NCBI RefSeq assembly: GCF_025024155.1
Contig: NW_026251787.1
Location: 103,348 to 167,347, forward strand
Direction: 5' to 3'
Source: Gamsiella multidivaricata
Lineage: Eukaryota > Mortierellomycota > Mortierellomycetes > Mortierellales > Mortierellaceae
DNA: 64,000 bases
The position numbers were made by a program, and so were the translations under genes. Below, piece by piece: positions 1 to 12,668 of this stretch. How positions within the stretch are numbered: the stretch's first letter is position 1; every line of letters starts with the position of its first letter. The notes below the pieces were generated by a model. It had not been told where the DNA came from and ran no database searches. It saw nothing but the letters and a program-made list of their open reading frames with translations.

Positions 1-732
1 ACGCGTACCCTTCCTCCCCTCTCTCATTTACAAAGACGCAGTCTTTGAGCCCATGTTGTTTGAGTATTCTTTTAGTCCTTCTATTCCGCTGGCCTTTGTG
101 TCCATGTATCTCAATGAAGGCAAATCGAGTCTAGAGCGAGGGGGAGCTTAGTCGCGACCTTTCGTGCACGCCTTCGAGCTGAGAGCCCTTGTTCCGGTCC
201 TTGACCGTTGCCATTTGGAGCTTTGATGTCTCGGGCCAGAGTAGTGCCGTGACAGGAGCCTCGTGCCGGTGTGTGCGGTGCTCTTTGACTTTGTAGTGCC
301 AAACAGGTGCAATGGCAGATAACTATTCGCTACCATCATTTGTCATCCCACCCACGGCTACGCCTTCTGTCTCTGGGCTGTTGAGGGCGTTGTCTTTTGA
401 ACTGTATGTGGAGAGGGGCTATTGCTGTCATGCAGAACGGGTTCTCGATTGATCCGAAGGGTCAAGTTATGTTGGCGCCCTGCAGCAATAAAGGAGCATT
501 CTGGGGAAGGGTTCCTCTTGGGGTGATGGTGCCCGATAACCATCCGCCTCATGGGGCTTCATGGGAACGAAAGTTTAGTTTGTTTGTCGCACACACCTTG
601 TGAATCCTATCTGGCATGCAGCAGCAAATGCTTTTCACACGCGTCGCCGTCTTTCGTACGCGAGCCTGGCGATCTCTTTCATTCAAACAGCCGTGAACTC
701 TATTAATAAAAAAAATGCTCTCTGTCTTCCAG
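1..732. other. Upstream region of the adhesin-like gene; exons not resolved
   Basis: This stretch must hold the promoter and the missing 5' exon(s) of the gene that follows, because the first certain coding segment begins right after a 3' splice site (ttccag at 727-732). A short open frame at 397-603 on the same strand is a possible upstream exon, and an ATG at 312 opens only 46 codons. Neither joins convincingly to the downstream exon, so I leave the 5' end open. Confidence 0.4.
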
Positions 733-2055
733 GGCGAAATCACGATTCTCAGCGGACATGAGGACATGATCCAGATCAAGACGAGTGTCCAGGCCAAGGA
801 GGCGATCATCAAGAACGCAGCAGCACTAGAGCCCATCCAGGACGGCAACCAATACACCTACACGATCCACACGCCGCTGGAGGAGAAGCTGGAGAAAGCC
901 GTTACGTTCCAGGTGTTCGTCACAATCCCACGCCATCTCGATAGTCTGGAGTCGTTCACGATCGAGGGAGTCAACGTCGAGCTGGCGATCGGGAACATCA
1001 GCCATACCTTCATCCGGCACTTGACCATCACGACCGGCCGGGGAGACATCTCGATCGACGTAAGTTGTCGTCGGAGCGAACCCTTGGCGGGACCATGAGA
1101 GACATATATACCCTAGTCCTCATCAAACTATTGCTTTACTCAATCCTCAACCTGACTTTCATAGAACTTTTACGGAGAAATTGCCACCATCACAAATACC
1201 ATCAGCGGCGGCATTAGGGGCAAGTACAGCGTCGCGCGGCTATTCGCCATCGCCAAGTCCGGTCGCATCAGCGCAGATGCAAAGCTGCTTAACACGGACG
1301 ACCAAGTACCCTCACCCAAAGTTATCTGTTCGACCACCAACTTCCGAATCGACCTCAACGTGGATGGCACCGACCTCTTTGGCCCGTTTACAGTCGAGGC
1401 CAAGACCCAGTGCTCACCCTTGGAAGCCAAAGTGCTCCTTGCGAGTAAAGACCAGAAAGTTCTCGGCAACTTTATCAACTTTGGTGGCGCGACCCGGATC
1501 CGTCTATCAGGCAACTACCAGGGCAGGATCGAGACGAGAACGCATTATGGAAAGATCTACCTGGAGGAACCAGAGTTCATCAGACTAGAGGGAGCGACCT
1601 TGACGTTACCTTCATTGAGTGACCGGACTGTTCCGACTCTGACTCCGTTTCCTCAGGGGCACCAACCGCGGGCTACAAATGGTACAAAGTCATCGTCGTC
1701 AGCAGTATCTCATCACTCGAATGTGATCTCCTCTAGGACATCGTCTCACGGGACAGCCATGTCCTGGGGAGAGGAGCAGTCTCCTACGCAGGTCCCGCAT
1801 AATGGACACGTTCAACAGCCGCCGTCGCCTAAATCTATGAATGGGTCGGTACATGGCTCGAAAGCAGAGTCTACGGACGAGTCTTTGGCAGACGCTCGGT
1901 CGGTGTCGGGGCATTCGTGGTCAGAAAAGCAGAGGAAGAAGGAAGAGGAAAAGGACTCGGTGATTACACGGGAAATGATCGGCGTCATTGGCGAGGGACC
2001 TGGATTGATCATGGCCAAGAACAGCAGCGGGGACATCTTTCTCGAGTTGATTTAG
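733..2055 (+). CDS. Adhesin-like beta-helix protein (DUF4097-like), 5' incomplete
   Basis: Two exons are clear: 733-1059 and 1165-2055. The intron is GT-AG and phase 0, and the stop is TAG. The visible 406 residues begin inside a repetitive beta-rich domain with alternating hydrophobic residues and many Gly/Asn/Asp turns (for example GRGDISIDNFYGEIATITN, ISGGIRGKYSVARLF, GNYQGRIETRTHYGKIYLE). This is the pattern of a right-handed beta-solenoid of the putative-adhesin DUF4097 type. The C-terminal third is Ser/Thr/Pro-rich and then charged, and ends in a compact hydrophobic segment. I see no membrane segment or GPI signal in the part present. Function is unknown; proteins of this kind are common in Mortierella genomes as I recall them. 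The N-terminus is not resolved. Confidence 0.6.
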
Positions 2056-2809
2056 ACAAACATTCGTCCTGTACATTTCTTCCTTCCCTTCATAGACCAC
2101 CCTAATATCCATTTTAATACATATAGCGCATTGAGTGTTGGCATAATCTCTTCTAGAAAGCAAACGAAGATCAGATGAGTGAGGCTGAGTTGAAGAAGAG
2201 AGACAAGAGACTGAGCACTGTCACCATATCACGTTTCACTTGGTTCAGACACCACGCTATCTTGCGTTATCTTTCGCTCGTCTATTTCTGAGCAGGCACT
2301 GATAATGGCGCGCAGGAAAAAACAACAACAACAACAACGTGGTGAAGACGAGACGACTGTGCGGGTACTGCGTTTGTCTGTGGAGAAAACAAGTTGGAGC
2401 AACAGATAACGATCTCCCCGCCGTCTTTATTTTTCCTTATCAGCTCAGAAAAAAAGATATTGTACCCCTGTCCAACGCGAGATGGACGCGAAACATAAAA
2501 AGAGGGTTCGCAGTCAGAGACATGATCTACGCTTATCGCTGCACGACACGACACGATGGATACATGATACGCCATGTAGTGAGTGTCCCTCTATAACGAT
2601 ACATATATTCAAATAGCAAGATAACACCCTATCCCGGTACATCAGCAATATGAACATGCCAGCTTCTCTTTCGCCTCCACTTGATAACTACACACGTACA
2701 TCGTTTCTGTATTGATGATTAATGAATGCTTTTATTGCTGTTGTATATACAATATGTATTTTGGACAAAGCCCTTTGGGCTTTCAAGGAAGGCGGGAGGC
2801 GATAATGAT
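2056..2809. other. Convergent 3' intergenic region
   Basis: This lies between two gene ends, so it should hold both 3' UTRs. On the minus strand an AATAAA (plus-strand tttatt at 2731-2736) lies about 75 nt past the GAPDH stop and is its likely poly(A) signal. A (CAA)n run sits at 2321-2337. Nothing else coding is convincing. Confidence 0.5.
2731..2736 (-). terminator. Poly(A) signal of GAPDH gene
   Basis: A perfect AATAAA on the minus strand, about 75 nt downstream of the TAA stop. Confidence 0.45.
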
Positions 2810-4354
<1,545 letters not shown>

Positions 4355-5734
4355 GTTGAGGATGTGTGGTTGTTGGTGAAGGGGTGGGGTGGAAGGAGAG
4401 TGTTTGGGGTTGCAGAAGAAGGAAAGGAAAAAGGGAGAAGAGAGAAAAAGAACGGGAAAGAACAACGGTTCTTATGTAGAATTAACCCCATCATCATCGC
4501 TGAAAAAGTGACTGGGATTAAATCCTTCCCAACGTCATGATTCAAATTTCGCGGTTCATTCCGTAACCTCCCCCCTTGGAGCAAAGTCGCACGGTCTTGG
4601 GTCCCTATCCACAGTCTTGCTCTACACGCTTTCGATCCTTTTGTTCGCGTCCCAGAGGTGTCCATCCGTCTTGTCTGTCTTGCTGGTCTTGCTCGGGATG
4701 CATTGAGGTCTTCCTTTCTCACCCACTCGTGCACACACTCTCCCTCAATTGCTTCGCAAAGACCAATTGCACGGACGTCTTCACTTGATGGCATAAATCA
4801 ATCAGCGACACTGTCTGTGCTCTTGCCTACGATTTCTACGCGTAAAAGGACTTTCGCAAGAGAGTAGCCCTCGGGTCAGGCCTACGGTCTCAAGGTGGCT
4901 GTTATTTGCTAGTACGACCAAAAGAGGCAAACCCGCGTTGCTGCAGAATGGAGTGTATATTAGCTTTTTTTAACTTTTTGTTTTTGCATCTGAATGGGAG
5001 TGGAAGACCCAAAGAGACAAGACCGACGAAGGGGTCGTGAAAAATGCCCACGGACAACAAATAAAAATGGGTGTTGACATCGTGCGAGGAATGCACTCGT
5101 GTCTGTGTTTGTATTTTATTGCTGGGGCAAAAAGAAGGAAGAAGGATAGGAACCATGGGAACCACTGGAATGAAAGAAAAGAGCCATCCACTCTCCCGCA
5201 GCCATGGCGACGGCAACTCCAATTGGCACCAGGGAGGTATTGTGTATCTCTGCATTAGCCTTTCCCCGCATTTTCGCGCTATTTTTACATTTACAATTCC
5301 CAGTCCGTCCTCTACCTTCTTCCTTCTTTCTCTCGTTCTCTCCGGCTGGTGGCGAGAGCATACCTCATGGTCTTCTCCTCTTCGTCTCAGTGGTCTGAAC
5401 TTCGCCATCTAATGCTTTATGTTTCTCGGTACCGAGGCAGCAATCCTGACGCATAACACGAGAGACACGAACAAATACCTGTTGGGATTGGGCACTGCAC
5501 CACCGTGCGAAAAAAGGAGCGAGTCGAATTGCCGAGTTCGGGCTGACACTGCCCTTGGTTGGATCATAGAGTTCAGCAGCTGCATGCAAACGCCGGAAAG
5601 TGTCTGTGCCTGAATTCGATTTCGCCACCAATGTTTTCATAGATGAAAAGTGACTTGTTACCCTTTCTTTACCTGCCAAAGATCCCTCTCCAGCCTTCTT
5701 CATGCGCCCTCCACTGTGATTACCTTACTCCCTC
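4355..5734. other. Divergent promoter region between GAPDH and Pol eta genes
   Basis: About 1.4 kb separates two start codons facing away from each other. The GAPDH side carries the CT-rich leader. The minus strand at 5638-5116 can be read as a small spliced frame: an ATG exon at 5638, then an exon 5408-5364 flanked by attag and gtatgc, then a third segment. I do not recognise the product, so I do not call it a gene. Confidence 0.4.
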
Positions 5735-8489
5735 ATGAGCTCTGCAGCACCACGCGTCCAAGTGCCCGAGGTGCTCAAGCGCCGCAACTGCTTCATACAC
5801 ATCGATCTCGGTAGAGACTCTCATCTCGACATTCAAAAGGAAGGAGCTGCATTTTAGTACCGTTTTGCCACCAATTTTTGACCAATATGCCTCGATTGCC
5901 TTTTTTTTTCTTTTCTTCATGCTTTTGTCGTGTGCACATTGCTTGTATACAATAGATTGCTTCTATGCACAAGTAGGCAAGTTCATGCTTCCATTCGTTC
6001 TACCACCAAGCAGCTATATCTGATACGAAAGAAATATAAAAAGCACTGTACTGACGCGGGGAGCATGGCACTTGTAGAACAAATTAGACTAGGACTGACA
6101 GCCGATGTACCCCTGGTATCGCAGCAATGGAACGCCATTATCGCTGTCAACTATGCTGCACGAAAGTTTGGCATCACCCGCCTCCACCACAATATCTTTG
6201 ACGCGAAGCAGCTCTGTCCAGGTGCGTTTTCTTTACGCCATTTTTCGGCATGGTCTACGAGTTGTTTTTTCTTTGGCTAACAAAGGTCCCATGAATGTGT
6301 TTTAGAACTTGTCTGCGCCCATGTAGCAACACTGGGACCTGGGGATTCAAAGCCGGATTACTATCCTTCGCCGTCACGGTACACACACAAAGTCTCGCTG
6401 GACCCCTATCGCAAGGCATCCGCCAAAATCTTCAATGTATTTCGAAGATTCGCGCCCAAGTTTCAGAAGGGAGGATTAGATGAAGTGTTCATGGATGTCA
6501 CAGATATTGTCAACCGAAGGATCATGGACCGATACGGAGACGATCTGTCGAAGTGGGATTACGATTCGGCCGAAATGATCGACTGGAAGAGGGACCATTC
6601 AGACCTCGGAGTCGTTTTTGGTACGCCACGGGATGGAGACTCCAATGAGGGCACTGGCGGAACCGGGTATCCAGACGATGACGATGAAGATATGGACGAG
6701 AGTTTAGATGGCATCCAGACGGACGAAAACGAGCATGACATGGAGAGCGATAACGAGGTTGGGCCCGACATTGGACACGGCAATGGGATTGGTCCAGAGG
6801 ACGATCAAGCATTGGAGGACGACTTCGATTTTGGCCTCGAGCAGTATCTAGACAGTGATTTTGATGATGTCTCTGCGATCGCGCAATCTAATGAAGGGCT
6901 AGAGAACAATGGTGAACCCTTTGATATGACTGCGAAGACATCCGGAGCAGCTACTCCTCAGGCGCAGACACCTGTTCATGCTAGCGGGCACGAAGCGACA
7001 CTTCCCATCGAGGAGAAATCCGAAGAAGAGCTTAGGCGCTCAAAGGAGGCAGAGGAAGAACGATTTCGACGAGAGAAGGAGCAGCTGCTTCCTTACTATG
7101 GTATCCCCGAAGGTACATTTGAGGAAGAATTCTGGGCCGAGATGCAGCTGCTCGTCGCAGCAGAATTCAGCAAAGAGGTACGTTATGCCGTTCGAGAAGA
7201 ACTCGGCTATACCTGCTCTGCTGGCATCGCGAACAACCGATTGTTGGCCAAGCTTGGATCTGGTATGAACAAGCCCTTTCAACAGGTAAGCAATATGCCT
7301 GATTTGAACTACATTACCAGTGCAAACTCGATATCAATACCACTACATTTTATAATTTTGGCCGATAGACGATTGTGCTGCCGAAATTTATACCCGATCT
7401 GCTTCATGGAATTAAGCTTTCAAATATCCGTAACCTGGGAGGCAAATTCGGGAAGCAGGTCAGAGAAGACTACAACATCGAGAGGGCATCCCAACTATGG
7501 CCCGTGCCCCTGCGACAACTGCAGGAACGATATGGCGATCAAGCCGGTCTGGAACTCTGGCAATGGTGTCGCGGGATCGACCACGTCGGGGTTAGAAAAA
7601 TCAAGTCGAAATCGATGTGCTCCCACAAATCGTTCATCCCTGCCCTGAGTGATTTGGAAGAGATTCAGTTCTGGATCACATCTATGAGCCTTGAGCTCGA
7701 GTCGCGAATGCAGGCAGAGTACGATGAGACGGAACGGTGGCCCCGGACGGTCTCTTTGGGTTTTTTTGGTGGACGACGGGCCCAGCAGGATCAAATGACA
7801 CAGGAGCGCAAATCGAGCTTTCGAGCACCCTATAAAGGGTCAAGATCCATGCCCCTTGGAAGCCGATTTGAGTATGGAGGCGTCGAGGGCATCGCGAGGA
7901 AGGTGAACGGCTTGCTGGAGAAGCTGATCAAGGAGTCTGAGAGTGGAAGGGGACGCCCGGTTCTACCGCTGATACTGTTGACGATCACTGTATCTAATTT
8001 TTCTGAGGGGCATGAGAGCGCGATGGGCGATATCACAAAGTTCTTTTCCAAGACGTCGTCTCTACCGCAGCAGCCGCATAAGCAAACACCGCCTGAACAA
8101 CAGCATTGGGATGAAGCGAGCGGAGATAAGGAGCAACAAACTACGCAGGTTGCTAATACCGAGGAGAAGACAGATAAAACAACCACTGTGACATCGTCGG
8201 AGTCCAGGATAACGGATGCCAGGCGGCGTTTCTTTCAACCGCGAACGACCGCTAAGGAGATCGAAGGGGTCTCAGCAAGGTCTCTCCCAATCCCGGAATC
8301 TCCCCGATTGTCGCCTACGCTCGAGTATCGAGAGAAAGATGTATCAAAGAGACCTACACGGACGCTCATTTGCGAGCAGTGTCCAAGTCCTGGTCAACAC
8401 ATTTTGATTGAGGAGTGGGAGCAGCATACGGACTATCATTTTGCACTCAGTTTACTGGAGGATGACAGGAAGCAGCAGCAGATCGCGCG

Positions 8490-8552
<63 letters not shown>

Positions 8553-8760
8553 AAACCAAAACCAAAACCAAAAAAGCGTCAATTGTCACCACCAAGGATC
8601 AACAAGCGGCACCAAGCGCAGTTCGCCTGCTTCCTTACATCGAGGAAAGCGCAAGAAAGCAGAGTCATCGTCATCGTCATCATCATCATCATCGTCATCT
8701 TCAGCTTCAGCTTCCTCCGCGACTCCAATTGCAAAGTTCTTTAGGCCTAAACCGAATTGA
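5735..8760 (+). CDS. DNA polymerase eta (Rad30), Y-family translesion polymerase
   Basis: This enzyme copies past UV lesions such as cyclobutane dimers in the nucleus. Five exons (5735-5810, 5956-5976, 6078-6221, 6306-7285, 7369-8760) give 870 residues. Palm motif HIDLDCFYAQVE lies across introns 1 and 2; the second metal-binding pair is D139-E140 in GGLDEVFMD. The family thumb segment (CSAGIANNRLLAKLGSGMNKP, residues 385-405) and the little finger follow. An acidic, Asp/Glu-rich insertion (about residues 170-340) sits inside the catalytic core. The tail has a PIP-like ITKFFSK (about 628), a UBZ-type ubiquitin-binding zinc finger with C-x2-C and H-x3-H (CEQC...HTDYHF, 741-770), a polyQ tract, a Ser run, and a terminal degenerate PIP box, PIAKFFRP. 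Intron 2 uses a GC donor. The long linker and insertion make it larger than yeast Rad30 (about 630). Confidence 0.93.
8491..8553 (+). repeat. (CAGCAA)n tract coding polyglutamine in Pol eta
   Basis: About ten copies of the hexamer cagcaa encode an uninterrupted Gln run, followed by Gln-Asn pairs. The tract separates the UBZ finger from the C-terminal PIP box. A (TCA/TCG)n serine tract follows at 8666-8700. Both are likely length-variable between strains. Confidence 0.85.
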
Positions 8761-8927
8761 AGCTGATTGCTTTTCGCTTTTGTTTTTAGACAGCAACCTA
8801 TACTTTGTAAAGTAGTAAACACATTGTAACATATTGTACATGCACATTCACATTCCAGGTAGCCACCGCAGCAGATCAAGAAGAGTGTAATGGCTATGGT
8901 TTTATTTTTTTTATTTGTAATCTGTCT

Positions 8928-10842
8928 TTAAAGAATGGTGCATTCACCCTTCTTTTCCTCCGGCACTTGGTCGGTTGATTTTTCGATTTCGGCAATCATC
9001 AGCTCGAATGCCCGTCCTATATAGCATGCAGAAGTGAAATGACAAGGAGTGGGGTAAAATAAAATGAATGGTTAGTGCCATGGTACCATGGGGCAAACGC
9101 AAGGAATGAACATAATTGACACAATAGACAGAATATTAATAACACGCGCGCTCATACACCGCTTCGTTCCGCGCGTGTGTACACTGTATCCGCTTTCTTC
9201 CTATTGTTTCCTTGTGGTCCTGCATCCAGCCTTCCTTCATATATATATATCGATGTTGACAACATACCGATGTTCATATTAGTCTTGGCAGAGGTCTCGC
9301 AGGAAAGACACTTCCATCGAGCGGCTAGATCCTCGCCATCCTCTCGGGTGACCTGTCTCTGTCCCTGGAGATCGGTCTTGTTGCCGACAATAACGATCGG
9401 TACCCAATCCGTGCCCGTGAAGTTCAAGATCTTGTCCCGGATAACGCCAATCATGTCAAAGCTCAGCTTGCTGGTCACAGAGTACACGAGCACGTATCCG
9501 TGTACGTCCAATGCGTGTTTTCCATTGAAAATTGAGAACTCGTCCTAATGGGAAAAAAAAGCCATTGAGGTTATGAGTTGGGCGTGGCATTGCGAAATGG
9601 ACATACGATAGTGATACATAATATCGAGACATATAAAAAGTCGAGATGACAGTGCCACAGCCGAACGGCAGAACAGCATATTGCATGTATGCTGAGGCTG
9701 AAAGCAATTAACAAAAACAACAACAACAAAAAAAAAAAAAAAAAAAAACCAAGAAAAGTGTTCTGCGGAGAAAAAAGGAGGAAGCATAACAGCATCGTAC
9801 CTGCCCAGCGGTGTCAATGATCTCGACCTCGTATTGTTGCCCATGATATGTAATCGGTTTTGTGAAGGTTCGTTCGATCGTAGGGAAATACGAGTCCACA
9901 AAGACGTTTTCGACAAACTGGATCACCATCGACGATTTGCCTATATGATTAAACCATAGAAACATTTAGCACCAATACAAGGCGGTGAAACAAAAAAGAC
10001 ACACAGACATGCATGGACAATTTTCTGTGTAGTTTTTCATTTCCGACATTGTGTATTCATTGTCTGTGTGTGCGTTCGTGCGCGTTTGTGTAGTGTCGTT
10101 GGTGTGTGCTTGTGCCCATGCTTTCTGTTTTTGCTCGTGTTCAGGGGGAGGGACAATTGAACAGGGCGCCAAGGAATCTTTTTGTTCGTCTTCCGAAAAG
10201 AACGGATCAGGGATCTACTGATCCACTGGAAACAAGCAGTCTGGCCTTCCTTTCCGATAACAACACTCACGCGCACACTATCTGACATATCGCCCAAACC
10301 AATCATAGCACCATGTGAAAAGAAGAGAAAACGAGATAGCGGGCCTTCAAAGATGTCGGTCGAAGGGATTGTCAATGTCTGGCGCTGTGTGCGGTCTGCA
10401 GTTTGTCTGCTGGAGCGATGCGGTATGTGGCAATCTGTTCCTATCGTCCAAGACAAAGACGTCGCCCTCAACATGTGCACACATACACACGATAAGAAAA
10501 AATGGACGATCTCTAGCCGTGTCGAATATCCCCGTAACCCCAGTCGCCACCAATGATAAGGGATCGATTCAAAGATTGTCAATTTCTTCACTCCATCGGG
10601 GGGTAGCATATTCTCCACTTTGCAGCTACCCAACATATGCATACATGCAGTCCAATAAAAAAGAAGTTCCTGAGGGCCAATCGAAGAGCAGGGTCGGATG
10701 CTGTTGGTTTTTTGTTCATTCGTTTTATTAGTGGAGGACAGCAAGGAATAAGCCCGTTTTTACCAACAGCGCGTGCGCCCAGGAGAGCAATGCGTCTCAG
10801 CTTTGGAGCCTTGACGGCCGTGTTTGCGATGGCTGTGCTCAT
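8928..10842 (-). CDS. Rheb-family small GTPase
   Basis: Rheb is a Ras-like GTPase that activates TOR complex 1 at endomembranes. Four minus-strand exons (10842-10764, 9940-9801, 9544-9268, 9016-8928) give 194 residues. The P-loop is GARAVGKS (22-29), with the Rheb-typical Arg where Ras has Gly12. Switch I reads DSYFPTIERTFTK, followed by DTAGQ, the guanine-specificity motif NKTD and the ETSAK loop. The protein ends in the CaaX box CTIL, preceded by a short linker. Leu at the last position predicts geranylgeranylation more than farnesylation; that is inference. Intron 1 is unusually long for this window (823 nt) and splits the P-loop Gly codon. The last exon encodes the RAFELMIAEIEK helix, matching Rheb well. 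Confidence 0.93.
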
Positions 10843-11769
10843 GATATATGTGATCTGGGGGAGAGGGGGAGAGGGGAGTGGGGGAGTGGGGAGTGGAGAG
10901 CGAAGGTAAGAGGACGAAAGCGGAAGCGAGGGCGAACAAAGGAGGGGCTGGTGGGGGGAGGAGGGAGGAGGACGGTAAGGAGCGAAGAGGCAGAGGAAGA
11001 AAAGTGCGGTCGGTGTAAAAATAAAAAAAGAACGGCGTCACAGAATGGACCAATGGAATCAGATCTCTTTCCCCGCACGATCTGCATCGACCGCTGTCCT
11101 CGCTTTCTCGCGCACGAGCTTGTCTTCTTCTTCCTGCCTGCCTGCCCCCCTCCCCTTCTTCTGTCCGCGTCCATCTCTGGCCCTTGTCTTTGTCTTTTTC
11201 AAGAAGAGATGCATACGCCTATTGCGACAAACAGCATATTGAGAGATCCATCGGTGCGAGGAGCGGAGACACCACTAACCACCCGTACCTTCCTTCTTTT
11301 CTCGTCCATCTCCGTCTCTCCTCCTCTCAAGGGCTTTCGTTTTCCATACTGTATTCCGTTTCAATGCAGATTAAAATTTCTAACCTCTCTCACCTGCTCA
11401 ATGGTCAATCGCATCTTTTGTTGTTGTCTTTTGCGCCTTTTTTTTTTTTTTTTTTTTTTTTTTAATTGTCCGTCTAAGCCTACGGCGTCGTCGCTTGCCT
11501 GCATGGCAGCAACTTTTTATTCCTCGCTGCATCATGGGAGCTCAATAAAACAAAAAGAATACTGTTGTCCTGTGGTCAGATGAAAGAAGCGGGGGGGAGA
11601 GAGAGAAAGATGTAGATCGCAAGACTAGCCGCAGCTATTGTTTCCAACATTGCAATGAATTCCTATATCTCTTCAAATGTATTCCGCATGGATCGGTCGA
11701 GGTGGGGGGGGGTTTTTTTGTCTTTTGTCCTTCAATCTTCTTTGTTCACTTCCTGAAGTTGAAAATGTG
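10843..11769. other. Intergenic region upstream of Rheb, with long T run
   Basis: This is the Rheb promoter side and the 3' side of the SmG gene, both on the minus strand. The first 150 nt are GA-rich on the plus strand, a CT-rich leader for Rheb. A 26-nt T run lies at 11438-11463. I see no coding signal. Confidence 0.5.
11438..11463. repeat. Poly(T) run, 26 nt
   Basis: An uninterrupted homopolymer in the intergenic region. On the minus strand it reads as poly(A). Confidence 0.9.
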
Positions 11770-12414
11770 CTAATTGCTGATCCTGTCTAACGCCTCCAGA
11801 ACTAGTACGCTATTTCCACGAAGAACCTATTGACGATACGAGATAAAGGTCTTATTAATATTTCTTCCTGCACCGCTAACAAAAAACAATCATAAGAAGA
11901 TGAAATAAAAAGAAGGATACAAAAGAAAATACGATGCAAGTACAATATAAGAGAAAATTCAGCCTAAACTCACAACCATGCCGATCGATGTCTTGTCCGT
12001 TGGGTTGGTCTCCTCAACGGCCTCGTCTAGAACCAGGTTCATAAAGGGATCGAAGCCTCGGAGAACGCCCGTCACTTTCCTGGCACCGTTCAATTGCACA
12101 AACACACGCTTGTCCATGTATCTAAGTATCGAGTATATGAAGCACAGCAATTAGACACTGGATCAACTGAATCCCTGGCTGGTGGAGTAGTCCATGTAGA
12201 TTCAATTGTATTCAGTGGCTCTTTTGGTCCGCAAAGAGAGAACAGCTCGCCCATCTAATAAAAACGACGCCGATCCCTTGTTCTTCCATGTTGAATCAAA
12301 TTGTATGGCTGATCAGCTTCTTGCCCTCCTGTAGCAAAATCCTGTGCTTGCCCTTGCAGTTGAGTTCCGGTTAACGTACTTCTTGAGTTCCGGTGTTGCT
12401 GCTTTCGAGGACAT
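11770..12414 (-). CDS. Small nuclear ribonucleoprotein G (SmG)
   Basis: SmG is one of the seven Sm-ring subunits on spliceosomal U1, U2, U4 and U5 snRNAs. Three minus-strand exons (12414-12380, 12121-11974, 11826-11770) give 79 residues, close to the usual 76. The Sm1 motif reads VFVQLNGARKVTGVLRGFD and FMNLVLDEA, and the Sm2 motif is IGMVVLRGNSV. The start MSSKAATPELKKYMDKR matches the SmG pattern PELKKFMDK, which separates it from Lsm7. Both introns fall where phase and alignment agree. The gene is divergent from Tim21 with 254 bp between start codons. Confidence 0.95.
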
Positions 12415-12668
12415 GGCTTGCTTGTGGATTCTAAGGGATAGTAGACAAAGGGACGATCGCAAAACGAAGTACCTTTTTCACCGCACCGCACCTGCTCGTC
12501 CAACGTGACGTGGCCACCCAAGGACTGCTTCCAAAACACGAAACCCTACTTTTGAACGGGAGCGTGCAGCCCCACACCTCCCCGGGCTCCCGTCAAACGA
12601 CCACGACCTCAACCAACACGACCGCGCTCATTTCGGCACTTACAGGGAAACCCAAAGCATAAAAGACA

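Noticed and set aside
8408..8815. Frame with an (SN)n run on plus
   Set aside because: It is the shifted reading of the (CAGCAA)n tract inside Pol eta.
11438..11463. Poly(T)/poly(A) runs as retrotransposon tails
   Set aside because: No target-site duplication, reverse-transcriptase frame or element body lies beside this or the other homopolymer runs.
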